Source: Aphrocallistes beatrix (Eukaryota > Porifera > Hexactinellida > Sceptrulophora > Aphrocallistidae). Taken from it: a DNA stretch of 64,000 nucleotides. Shown piece after piece: positions 34,691 through 44,721 of this stretch; position 1 is the stretch's first letter; each line of letters starts with the position of its first letter. The stretch covers positions 1,054,001 to 1,118,000 of the forward strand of contig OY725505.1 in NCBI GenBank assembly GCA_963281255.1. The letters run 5' to 3'. The notes beneath the pieces are model-generated. The model saw only the letters and a program-made list of their open reading frames with translations. It had not been told where the DNA came from and did not search any database. Made by a program: the position numbers and the translations under genes.

Positions 34691-35154
34691 CTGAACAAAA
34701 GTATTCGTACACCCCATAATTTCCCATAAAAATAGTTATGATTTATTTAGCGAGTCAAGGTATTTAATTGGTAAGAGATACGCTTGATTTAACTTCAAAT
34801 TCGAATTCTCCATATTCGAATTACTCATTTTATGATCTTTCCACTCGATTAATCTCACACAGGGTTAAATATTTCAGACTGTGCCACCTCGTACCACTTA
34901 TGCCATCATATACAATGGTGATAACTCGTGATATGTGCCATAGGGTAGCAAATACCGAAAATACTTAATTTTGAAGGAGAGTAATTAAGTTAAAAGCTTA
35001 TAAAGTGGGTAATTTGAATGTGGAGAATTCGAATTTAAAGTCAAATTAAGTGTATCTCTTACCAATGAATTACCTTGACTCGCTAAATAAATCAGTATTA
35101 TAACTATTTGTATGGGGAATTATGGGGTGTACGAATACTTTTGTTCAGGCAGTG
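34685..35154. repeat. Tc1-type MITE with long TIRs, 470 bp
   Basis: Ends CACTGCCTGAACAAAAGTAT and the inverse ATACTTTTGTTCAGGCAGTG, flanked by TA (34683-34684, 35155-35156). Inverted similarity extends about 130 bp, including gactcgctaaataaatca and its partner. No transposase. Confidence 0.9.
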
Positions 35155-35550
35155 TATGTTGTAGGCTTTGACTCAAAATAGCTGAATTCAATCATTTAAG
35201 TGAAATAGAATCTTATGAATCGCATTATAGATGCCTGATACATCGTGGCACGATGGCTTACATTAGCATTAAATTTCATACTCTTCAATTTGTCTATAAA
35301 GGTATTTATCATATTCTAGTAATATGAAAACCTAGAAATTCATCAGAACTATTGGCTTTAAACAGTGATTCTTTCTTTTTTGCATTCCAAAGTCGAGTAA
35401 TCACAATAAGTAAATAAAATTAGAAATTCCTACTGTCACAAGGTTAGTTTTGAATTCAAATTTCTACCCAACGGAAATTGAGTTATGATATGATTATGAG
35501 CTATCATTATGTAGTATTTTGAGCTCTCTTTAAGGATCAATGCATAAATA

Positions 35551-35856
35551 CAGCAGAACGTCAGTTATCCGAATTTCAGTTATCCGAACACTTCAGTTAT
35601 CCGAACCCCTTGGCTGACCAAATAAAATATGCTAAATTTATAAATGACGCATCCTTGAGTTGAGAATTGAAAGTACTACACTGCCATCATTTTATATACC
35701 ATTGATGATACTTACATAGATCAATATGTATTTTATCCATATTCATCATCATGACTACTAAGTACTACTGACCAACTTTTATATATAATTACATAACAAC
35801 TTCAGTTATCCGAACCCCATCGGTCCCGACCCGTTTGGATAACTGACGTCCTACTG
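35551..35856. repeat. pogo/Tigger-type MITE, 306 bp
   Basis: Ends CAGCAGAACGTCAGTTATCC and the inverse of CAGTAGGACGTCAGTTATCC, with target TA on both sides. The motif cagttatccgaac recurs inside. Confidence 0.88.
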
Positions 35857-36189
35857 TAAACAATATGTGCAGTGGGATACAAATATGTCTATGGTCTGAA
35901 ACCATTGAAATTTTTATGAATTCAGTTTTCTTTCATCATCGCTTACAGTACCAGTACTAAATTTGCCTATTGTTGCGAGTTGAAACTTTGATATTGTATT
36001 ATAAGGTAGTCGATTCTGAATTAAATAAAATGAATTCCAGCTATACCCGAGATGACCCAAATATCCATTTGAAAGTTTTTTCAATCGTCCGTCGTTAAAT
36101 CCATCAAAAATAGGTTGAAAATTTCCAAATCTTATTTTATGGTTGATTAGCAATTAGAAATTATAAGACTAGCACACGCACCAGTCATA
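35857..36189. other. intron 4 spacer, nothing recognised
   Basis: No recognised repeat. The 79-codon minus frame at 35914-36153 has no family match. Confidence 0.35.
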
Positions 36190-36680
36190 ATTTCAGGTTT
36201 CAATAATGGATCAGAGTTAGAACGATTATCGGAAGAAGGTCTTGAAGCGAGTAGTAAGTTAATAGGTCGATATAGAGAAAATTTACCTCATAAATTCAGC
36301 CTTGAAGATAACATTAAATATGTTTTACCTGATTGCTGTGTCAGAGTGACTCACTCCTCTTATTTAATTAAGGGTAAAAAATCAATCCCAGACGCTAGCG
36401 TGTTAAATTGAATATATTAGTTACTTGTAAATGCACTTACCTTACCAGAAGATGATTAAACATCTCATTATCTTGGATATATTTTAATTCGCAAATATTT
36501 TGTAATTTGTAGCATAACTGCGGTGACGTCATGCTTTGCGATCTGAAGCCTTACAAATTTCTGAACCCCTCAATCGAATTAATAGATTCGATAACGCATA
36601 GGTCAATAATACTTTTTTATACACTATCATCAATAAAAAAATGTCAATAACACCAAAAATGAGGTTCTCACATGAACCAA
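36190..36680 (+). repeat. ORF-bearing repeat, family G copy 2
   Basis: Contains an open segment of about 70 codons (about 36197-36409) without a clear start: ELERLSEEGLEASSKLI, GRYRENLPHKFSLEDNI, then VRVTHSSYLIKG and a stop. A possible acceptor tttcag lies just before it. The same sequence, inverted and broken, is at 23380-23870. The motif LSEEGxEAxxKxxRxYRE resembles uncharacterised transposon-associated proteins widespread in invertebrates, which I know only by pattern. Function unknown. Confidence 0.5.
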
Positions 36681-36794
36681 TGAACTTCAATTACATATAG
36701 TCCCTTCGATTGTATGCATTGTAATGTTGTCACTACTGTTTATATTCCAATGTATTGTATTATAAAATAATTGAATTTGATTGGTCAGCACAAT

Positions 36795-36957
36795 TTGTCA
36801 CCTATCTCCTAAGTATTAAAATTTCGGTTAGATCTTCGGACATAATCATAGATTCATCATTTGATAGCTATATGCCAATTTTCATACCTCTACGACTTGC
36901 CAATTCTTCAATCAATTCGGACAAACGAACAAAAACAAAGTTTTAATATATATAAGA
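36795..36957 (-). mobile_element. Helitron-like family D 5' end
   Basis: Reverse copy of the 61373 end: TCTTATATATATTAAAAC at the right edge (ending 36957), then gtttgtccgaattgattgaagaattggc and gacttgcc...cgtagaggtatg in inverse. Only the first 160 bp remain. Confidence 0.65.
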
Positions 36958-37092
36958 TGCTGGTAATACATTCTTATGCTCTATTGTTCGTGATTAATGA
37001 TTTAGGCAGTTTATGTATTTGTTCCACCATCTTCTACCACATCCCTAGTCCTAAATCCGCAAGTTACCGTGAGGCCTATATGTAGTAGGCTA
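36957..37092. repeat. family C right-end fragment
   Basis: atgctggtaatacattcttatgctctattg, ccaccatcttctaccacatccctagtcc, and gaggcctatatgtagtaggctat match the right end of family C. Confidence 0.6.
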
Positions 37093-37545
37093 TCGTTCAG
37101 CGATCTTATGTATTTACGATTATTCTTGAGTAGAAGAAGTTTGATATATCTCTATTATGTAGTATATTTTAATTTCGTGATACGCGTAGTATAAACAATT
37201 TTATTTTAAAATATGGTAACAGATTCATCTGAATATGTAGAATATCGGCGAGCCCTCGGCCGAAATGGCATAATAAGAAATATTTAGTGGATAGCTGATA
37301 GTGCAGTGTCGTTAAATCACCAACTAGTGGTATAAAACGTGTGCATACATAGTCTACATACGTTAATGACCCACTTGTCATCGAAATCGAAATCTTTACT
37401 GTAAACTATTTATATTTTTCGATAATCGATCAGGAGATAAATTAACTTTTCCTCCACAAAATACTATCGGTACTAGAGTACTTTATACTTGGATTATTTT
37501 TTGTCTAACTTTTCTTCATTGCATTTAGAATTTATCATTTTTTAG

Positions 37546-38625
37546 GATCAAGTTGGCCTGCTGATAAATCAATATCGTAAAATACTTCTGAAGATACAAA
37601 ACCTGCATGAATATGCACGCCAGCTATTTGATGTACGTGAGTGGGTTAAAGAGAAACTTATAGAAGTAAAACAGGAATGTGCTTTGGATTTAGAACGGGC
37701 ATTGCAAGCGCATTTAATACTTGAAAATGACATTGAAATAAACGCAGAAAGGATTAATAATTCTATTAATAGTGCTAAAGGAATTGAAATTCCTTTAGAA
37801 TATTCTATTAAAGGATTTAACGATCTTATCTCGAATTTAACATTCGAATGGGATGAGCTAAAGAGGGAGAGTATGGATAAATTGAAGATGCTGAAGGATC
37901 AAATTGATTATTCAAACTTTACAGCAGAAGTAGACAAAATCAGATCTGTGTTAGATGGAATAGAGAAACAGTTTAATTCTTTAGCATCGAGTGCAGACTT
38001 TTCAAACGCATGTGCTTTAAAAAAATCTCTACTTTTATTGGAACATGACATTGATTCGCAGAAGCAGAGATCAGAAAATTTGACATTGATACTTGGAAAT
38101 TTTGATGAAGCAGGTAATGGGAATTTCAGGAGAATGCAAAGTCATATATCTGAAATTTCTAAGCGATTGAATTTATTATCTTCTTCTTTTTCTGAAATAT
38201 GTTCTCAAATAGAGAAATCTACGAACATTCATACTATTATATTAGAGATTGATAATGAACAGGAATGGATCAAAGAAAAGCGTGCTCTTATTCAATCCTG
38301 CCAAGTTACTGACAATCTAATTAGTGCTCAAAAGATAAATAAATATTTTGAAATAATAATTTCAGATTTCTATCTCCATGAAAAAACAATTCAGACACTT
38401 GATGAAAAACAGAACATTGCTTCGCTAAAATATACCCCTGAATCGTTTGTAGATTCTATTTCCAGTCTAGTGACTAATTGGACTGAATTGAAGAGACTAA
38501 TGGAATTGAAAAGCAAAGTTCTTCTGGAGAATATTGCAATTCAAAATTATTTCAGCCAATGCGCAGATGCAGTTACTTGGTTGAAAGAAAGAGAAAAATT
38601 ATCTACAAATTCTTCTTTTGGAAAG
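37546..38625 (+). CDS. alpha-Spec: alpha-spectrin exon 5 (repeats 6-9)
   Basis: The longest exon: 360 residues (about 556-915). It begins DQVGLLINQYRK, before the first Met in this frame, at acceptor ttttttag. Repeat 6 helix A is DVREWVKEKL. Repeat 7 has lost the tryptophan (KIRSVLDGIE). Repeat 8 is NEQEWIKEKR and repeat 9 is YFSQCADAVTWLKERE. WTELKRL is the helix-C W..L motif. The predicted product is almost all helical and rich in Lys, Glu, Leu and Ser. The exon ends SSFGK at donor gtttgc (38626), phase 0; this matches the STDYGK that precedes DEDSAEALL in vertebrate alpha-spectrin. Confidence 0.92.
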
Positions 38626-39105
38626 GTTTGCTAATCACCATTCGTAATACATGGCCAACTCACTCATCGAAAATTAGGATCAAGTTAAATTCTAATAGTC
38701 CCATATCTCAAAACACTATTTAGAGTGCAATATATTAACAATTATGTTACAAAGGTATTGTCTATCAAATGGGTTCAAATTTAGTATTATAGTTGCTTTG
38801 GCCTTGACTAGCCTTATGATATCGTTTCAACCAAAAATTCTTTTTGATAACATTGCTGAAATTTGACAACATTCCATTTCAAAGGTCTATCCTACCTGGT
38901 CGAGGAGTTTAGGCTAGTATATTAGTAACTCAGTGAGTTGGCCTTGTGTAACGAAGATCACTATTCGCTTTATTGTATACATCCATTGAACCCTCTTTAT
39001 GGGTAAGCTTAGTTATAATAGTAGTGATTTGTATTCCTGGACCAGGAATGCAAATAATCAATCGTTACAATTATTTCATTCATGTGTAACCTCATGTTTC
39101 TCTAG
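38626..39105. other. intron 5, 480 bp, plain
   Basis: The only short intron in the gene. No repeats were recognised in it. Confidence 0.6.
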
Positions 39106-39328
39106 GATGAGGAATCAGTTTCTCTACTGTTAAGTCAGCAAGTTGCTCTGCTCTCTGACTTTGACTATTTTAGCAGTACTATTTCTGATTTGAAAATTAT
39201 ATCTGACTCTATTGGTCAAACCTTATCTATTGAAGAGTTCCCATCTTGTGAACCATCCATGGATCAATTTGTAAGATGTAAATTCAATTATGTTTCTAGA
39301 AGACCTCAAGAGTTGAGCATGGAAAAAG
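39106..39328 (+). CDS. alpha-Spec: alpha-spectrin exon 6 (repeat 9 and SH3 N-half)
   Basis: Encodes 74 codons plus one base (about residues 916-990). DEESVSLLLSQQVALLSDF closely follows the repeat-9 pattern before the SH3 insertion. The SH3 domain starts near QFVRCKFNYVSRRPQELSM, where other alpha-spectrins have LVLALYDYQEKSPREVTM. The ALYDY motif is reduced to CKFNY, but the RT-loop and the MxKG ending are kept. Acceptor tttctctag ends at 39105. Donor gtattc at 39329 splits a Gly codon (phase 1), restored by GC at the start of exon 7. Confidence 0.9.
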
Positions 39329-39540
39329 GTATTCACTTGAATGGTTCTTTTTCTAATTAAGCAATACAGTAGAACCCCCATTATATGATACCTGTTTAAT
39401 TCTGATGCTTATACAATCAGACAACGTTTCCTGCCACAATTATGAATTAAATGATGTAGAGTATGTCCCATTATTATGGCAGTGAACTTTAAATTTATGT
39501 TATCTTAAAAACAAGAGAAAAACAAACTTTGTCTTCGCCA

Positions 39541-39857
39541 GAGTAGTCCAACGGACTCCTAGGCCTTCATTAATTGATCATAAGGTAGATAACATCTCTG
39601 AATACATCTCTCTTACTGTTATAATATATTTCACTAGAAAAATCACAAAAGATTTCCAATTTTTATTTTTAGATGTGTAATGAAGACGTCATAAGAGAGT
39701 GATGAGTCATCACTTTTTGATGTTATAGTTGTATAATATTTGAGATTAACTCGCTTCGCTTGCTTGCAGTGCGCGGCTGGCGGACACTTTGTCTCCGCCG
39801 GAAGCGCCCTTTGGCCGCCTGGGGTCACATTGATTAATTATAAGGGAGATAACATCT
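39541..39857 (-). mobile_element. Helitron-like family B, two partial reverse pieces
   Basis: One piece (39545-39745) covers the TGACGTCA and TGAGTCA part. The second (39747-39857) restarts at the 3' terminus with cgcttcgcttgcttgc, the hairpin ggcggacactttgtctccgcc and the following 60 bp. They share a segment, so this is two overlapping insertions or a rearranged copy. Confidence 0.6.
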
Positions 39858-40510
39858 GAGGGCACGTTTGATGTTTTTATTATAAATTTTTTCGCTTAGA
39901 ACTGAGATGTGAATGAGTTAATACGAAAATGTGGGATTTTTTCATGGAATGTTGCTATAGAAACGTGTTTTGGTCAGTTTGGGTCATTTCTTGAAAACCC
40001 CAAGAGCTATACATTCATTTGTAATTCTATTTGATAGCGAATAGTCTACTTTCTATTAAGCCAGTGTTTCTCAACCTTTTTCTTCTCGCGGCACCCTTTC
40101 TAAACTTGTACCTTTCAGCGGCACCCCTTAATTTGACTTAGTGGCAGGCCAATGAACAAATGATAGTAAAAGTGGAGATTGATTTGAATTATTACGACTT
40201 TATTATAAAATAACTAATTAATAAACTAGGAAATTATTGTGAAAATTGTGTAATAAATTATTCCAGAGGATTGTCAGAGGACAATCATCAAATTCAACAT
40301 TGACAATGGTATCAATAGAAAATAAAATAAAGCAGTATGTAAGTGTGGTAAGGCCTGCGGCACCCCTAGAGGAAGCAAATGGCACCCCAGGGTGCCGCAG
40401 CACCCCGGTTGAGAACCACTGTATTAAGCGATAATATAATTTCGACTTCTAAATTCAATGGTTTACGAGTTATTAGACAATTTATCATATTGGTCGCATT
40501 TGGTAATTTG
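39858..40510. repeat. family C internal part split by a hAT MITE
   Basis: Left piece 39858-40061 (cgcttagaactgagatgtgaatg ... tttgatagcgaatag) and right piece 40422-40510 (gataatataatttcgacttctaaattcaatgg) are contiguous in the 54771-55637 copy. They were separated by the insertion at 40062-40421. Confidence 0.75.
40062..40421. repeat. hAT MITE, 360 bp, inside family C
   Basis: Ends CAGTGTTTCTCAACC and GGTTGAGAACCACTG; target duplication tattaagc perfect (40054-40061, 40422-40429). Sub-terminal gcggcaccc motifs face each other. Confidence 0.92.
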
Positions 40511-40974
40511 AACAGAACTGTTCGGATTAGCGAGGGTGTACTATATATATAGTAGAACTCGGCTAGTACGTGCTCGGGATGCAACGTACTTCGGCTTAGT
40601 AAGTACTCATTTCTTTCCCAGAATTCATTTATTATTTATATTCCTATGTAATATCAACTCGGTTAGTTCGTACTTGCGGATAGTACGTACTTTATATATA
40701 GTATGCAGTAGAACTCGAGTAAGACTTGTCCCTTCGGGAAGAAATTATCACTGCATACTATCCTTAGTAAGTGCGCCTTTTACAACTTGAAGCCTCAAAC
40801 CGGACATGCGTATCCCATTATAAATCTGCACCAGGAGGAACCTACTTTCCGCGACCACTAGATCGTCTAATTGCTTGAAAATTTAATAGTGCATACTAGG
40901 TGAACAATGTCAACTATTCGAAGAGTGTTCATCTAAATATTTAAACTTTCGAATTTTTGGGAGCACCCTAATAT

Positions 40975-41043
40975 TATATATCTATATCTATATCTATATA
41001 TCTATATATATCTATATATCTATATCTATATCTATATCTATCT
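40975..41043. repeat. (TATATC)n simple repeat
   Basis: About 70 bp of tatatc/tatatatc units just before a family B 3' end. Confidence 0.9.
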
Positions 41044-41044
41044 A

Positions 41045-41538
41045 CAAGCGCGCTTCGCTTGCTTGCGCTGCGCGGCTGGCGGACACTTCGTGTCCGCCGG
41101 AGGCTCCATTCGGTCGCCTGAGGTCACATTGGTTAATTATAAGGGAGAGAGCATCTCTAAATATGTCTGTCCTACTGTGCTAATCGATATCACTCGAAAA
41201 ATCACCAAATTTGTCAATTTTAAAATTTTTGATGCGTAATGATGACGTCATAACAAAGTGATGAGTCGTCATTTTTTGATGAAAGTCGCATCATGTGTGA
41301 GGTATGTTAGTATACATATTCTATTAAAATTTCAGCCTTCTATCTCCTATAATAGCTGAGTTATGCCCGAATAACTGTGTTGCTTAACTTTTAAAAATGT
41401 GACAATGACGTCATAATTCCATGATGAGTCGATATTTTGGTCTGAGCTCAGAACTTACTGGAGCCATAACCAAAAGACTCCCACATGCCAAAAATCAGCT
41501 TTCTGTGCCTGGCAGTTTCTTCAATCAATTCGTTACAG
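41045..41538 (-). mobile_element. Helitron-like family B copy, reverse
   Basis: Well-preserved body from CAAGCGCGCTTCGC to the reverse of CTGTAACGAATTG. It lacks the TCCTTAC end, because a second unit follows at once. Confidence 0.75.
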
Positions 41539-41551
41539 ATACATATATATA

Positions 41552-42045
41552 CAAGCGCGATTCGCGCTTGCTTGCGCTGCGCGGCTGGCGGACACTTTGT
41601 GTCCGCCGGAGGCTCCCTTCGGTCGCCTGGAGTCACATTGGTTTATTATATGGGAGATAACATCTCTAAATATGTCTGTCCTACTGTGCTAATCGATATC
41701 ACTCGAAAAATCACCAAATTTGTGAATTTTGAAAATTTTGATGAGTAATGATGACGTCATAACAAAGTGATGAGTCATCATTTTTTGATGATAGTTGCAT
41801 CATATGTGAGACATGTTAGTATACAGATTCTATTAAAATTTCAGCCTTCTATCTCCTATAATGGCTGAGTTATTCCCGAATAACTGTGTTGCTTAACTTT
41901 CAAAAATGTGACAATGACGTCATAATTCCATGATGAGTCGACATTTTGCTCTGAGCTCAGAACTTACTGGAGCCATAGCCAAAATACTCCCACATGCCAA
42001 AAATTAGCTTTCTATGACCGGCAGTTTCTTCAATCAATTCGTTAC

Positions 42046-42082
<37 letters not shown>

Positions 42083-42192
42083 CACAATAATCGAGTTTTA
42101 ATAGTAAGGATATATATACACAAACAATAATCGAGTTTTAATAGTAAGGATATATATATACACAAACAATAATCGAGTTTTAATAGTAAGGA
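41552..42192 (-). mobile_element. Helitron-like family B copy with three 5' ends
   Basis: Body in reverse, then the reverse of TCCTTACTATTAAAACTCG three times in tandem (ending 42110, 42150 and 42192), spaced by TA tracts and acacaaacaat. This shows repeated capture or slippage of the 5' terminus. Confidence 0.75.
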
Positions 42193-42417
42193 TATATATA
42201 TATATATATATATATAAATTTTCAAGCAATTAGACGATCTAGTGGTCGCGGAAAGTAGGTTCCTCCTGGTGCAGATTTATAATGGGATACGTATGTCCGG
42301 TTTGAGGCTTCAAGTTGTAAAAGGCGCACTTACTAATAGTAGGATAGTATGCAGTGATAATTTCTTCCCGAAGGGACAAGTCTTACTCGAGTTCTACTGC
42401 ATACATGTTAATATATC

Positions 42418-42685
42418 TCACATATGTTAATATATCTCACATATGACTCTCATCCAAAAATGATGACTCATCACTCTGTTATGATGTCATCATTACGCAT
42501 CAAAAATTTATAAATTGACAACTTTGACGATTTTTCGAGTGGTATCGATTTAGTAGTAAGTCAGACATTTTAGAGATGTTATCTCCCTTATAATTACTCA
42601 ATGTGACCCCAGGCGTCCGAAGGGAGCCTTCGGCGGACACAAAGTGTCCGCCAGCCCTGCAGCGCAAGCAAGCGAAGCGCGCTTG
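42418..42685 (+). mobile_element. Helitron-like family B 3' half
   Basis: Starts at tatctcacatatgactctcatcc and runs through TGATGTCA, the hairpin and AAGCGAAGCGCGCTTG, then host T. Confidence 0.7.
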
Positions 42686-42858
42686 TTACTTTAAACAGGA
42701 CGTTGAACATTTTGAATTTTAAAATTGAAATTACAATTTGTGCATTGTTATTCTGCGCTGACGTCATTTACACTCCTAATTCTGAATTCAGGGCATATAT
42801 CATGCTGGATCCTTTGGATAAATACTCAAAAATTGCACAACTTCAAGATATCTATATA

Positions 42859-43341
42859 CAGGTAACCCTCACCGTTCGCGGGTTTGCCATTCGCGGTTTC
42901 GACTATTCGCAGAAAAATTTTTGAGTCTTGTTTTGCTATTCGCGACTCGTTCCCTCGACTATTCGCGGGTTTCGTTGCTCTCTTCAGTAGTTTATGGGCT
43001 AGCATGAGTCCATAACCTTATACGTATCTACAATTTAGGTTTAGTACTAAAGGCTAGACTTTACATTTAGGTATGGTACTTAGGTTTGCTACTAGAAGAT
43101 CTATATCTTTCATTTATCACTTCATTTATTACTACCATTTTACTTGTGCCAGTTTTTGTATGAGTATTACAGATCAACTATTGAATCAATAACGTATTTA
43201 GCAAACAGTATCTAGCGTCGTTTTTATAATCTAGGAACGTAACCCCACCATTCTCATTGAACTAACGTCTTGCCGTTCGCGATTTTGCCATTCGCGACAA
43301 TTCTCAGGAACGTAATCCCCGCGAACGGCGAGGGATACCTG
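42859..43341. repeat. pogo/Tigger-type MITE, 483 bp
   Basis: Ends CAGGTAACCCTCACCGTTCG and the inverse of CAGGTATCCCTCGCCGTTCG, target TA on both sides. ttcgcg motifs repeat inside. The fragment near 10110-10180 is a lone end of the same family. Confidence 0.9.
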
Positions 43342-43387
43342 TACTTGGTTATTTGCAAAACTAAATTCTGTAGTACATAATAATATA

Positions 43388-44719
43388 CTACGGGCGTTCA
43401 ATAAGTAGTCGTTATTACGTTAGATCTTGTTTGTTTGATTTGATTTAGAATTGAGTTAGCAAATTTAATGTAACCCTACCGATACTCTTTCAAATGATAC
43501 TTTACTTTTTCAATTCTGAGATTTGGTTTTAATACTGTGGCTATTATTAGTTTGGCATTTTTATATACTGACATTTATTATGGCTTCTGAGAGTGCAGAT
43601 TTCAAAATTGAGCAGCGAGCCTATGCAAAGATTCGTACGCTTCTCCAATTTTCTCCAACCGACATCCACAAGGATTTGATGGATGTTTATAATGATATGA
43701 CTCTTCCGTATTCCACGATAGTCGACTGGGCCCGACGTTTTCGCGAGGGAAGAGAGTCGTTCGAAGATAAGCCAAGAGCAGGGAGGCCGATTTCCGGCGC
43801 CAGTGACAAATGTGTCCTCGAGGTTTCGGAATTACTTGAAGAAGACCCTCATATTTCATTGATGGAGATAGCTAACGCGGTTGGGGTCTCAACGGGAACA
43901 GCTCATGCCATTGTGCATGACAATTTGCAATTTAGGAAAGTCTGCGCTCGGTGGGTCCCACATGCACTAACACAGGCCCAGAAAACTAAGAGGGTTCAAT
44001 GTGCTCAAAAGGTGTTTCTGACTTCAATAAAATCGACTCCTGGACACTATTCGAGATCGTGATAGTGATGAGACTTGGGTACGTTATAGCGAGCCTTTGT
44101 CAAAGGAAGCTAACAAAGTATGGGTAGATAAAGGCCAGGACCCACCAATGATCCCTCGACATGACTTCCGGAACCCCAAGGTTATGTACTGTATATTTCT
44201 TGATTCTTATGGTCCAGTGTGCCAGATTTGTGTCCCCAAGAATACCACTATCACTGGATCATTTTACATGAGTGAGTGCCTGTCTGAGGTTGAGAAATTC
44301 TACCACAATCGACGGCCAAGAACTGGGACTCGTGGACTGAGATTATTGCATGATAATGCCCGACCCCACAAGACCAAGCTAGTAAGGGAAAAGTTGGATC
44401 GTATGAGAGTCGTAGAGCTAGATCATCCTCCCTACTCACCAGACCTCGCTCCATGCGACTTTTGGCTCTTCCCTAAGCTGAAGAAACACCTGTCAGGGAG
44501 GGAATTGTCGGGCTCACCTCGGATCTGCGATTTTTCAGTATATGAAAGGTATACCGCGAGAAGACTTCAAAAAAGTTTTTTTTAATTGGATTAAGAGGCT
44601 AAAACTAGCTATACAGCATCAAGAAGAGTATTTCGAGAAATTGCTGCATTGACATTAATTATATTACTAGGTTTTAGGAAATTATACTATGATAACGACT
44701 ACTTATTGAATGCCCGTAG
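43388..44719 (+). mobile_element. mariner element 1, nearly full length
   Basis: Inverted ends CTACGGGCGTTCAATAAGTA and its partner TACTTATTGAATGCCCGTAG, flanked by TA (43386-43387, 44720-44721). Length 1,332 bp is typical for mariner. It carries one transposase gene with frameshifts. Confidence 0.95.
43580..44653 (+). pseudogene. mariner transposase 1 (D34D), frameshifted
   Basis: The likely start is the ATG at 43580 (MASESADFK); an upstream in-frame Met at 43523 is less likely. The N-terminal helix-turn-helix region includes FREGRESFEDKPRAGRP. A frameshift near 44030 moves the frame into RDSDETWVRY, the first catalytic Asp. The second frame has LLHDNARPHKTKLVREKL and PPYSPDLAPCDFWLFPKL. 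The distance between the last two catalytic Asp residues is 34 residues, the D34D signature of mariner. A second frameshift near 44515 precedes the C-terminal end (FNWIKRLKLAIQHQEEYF, then stop). All three Asp are present but the gene is broken. Confidence 0.92.
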
Positions 44720-44721
44720 TA

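Larger units (their letters stand above)
40704..42401. mobile_element. long-TIR element carrying family B copies
   Basis: Inverted arms of about 185 bp (40704-40888 and 42213-42401), nearly identical: TGCAGTAGAACTCGAGTAAG at the outside and caattagacgatctagtggtcg at the inside, flanked by TA (40702-40703, 42402-42403). The centre is almost wholly family B copies and TA tracts. A related MITE-like sequence (agtagaactcggctagtacg) lies just upstream at 40548-40700. Confidence 0.85.
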
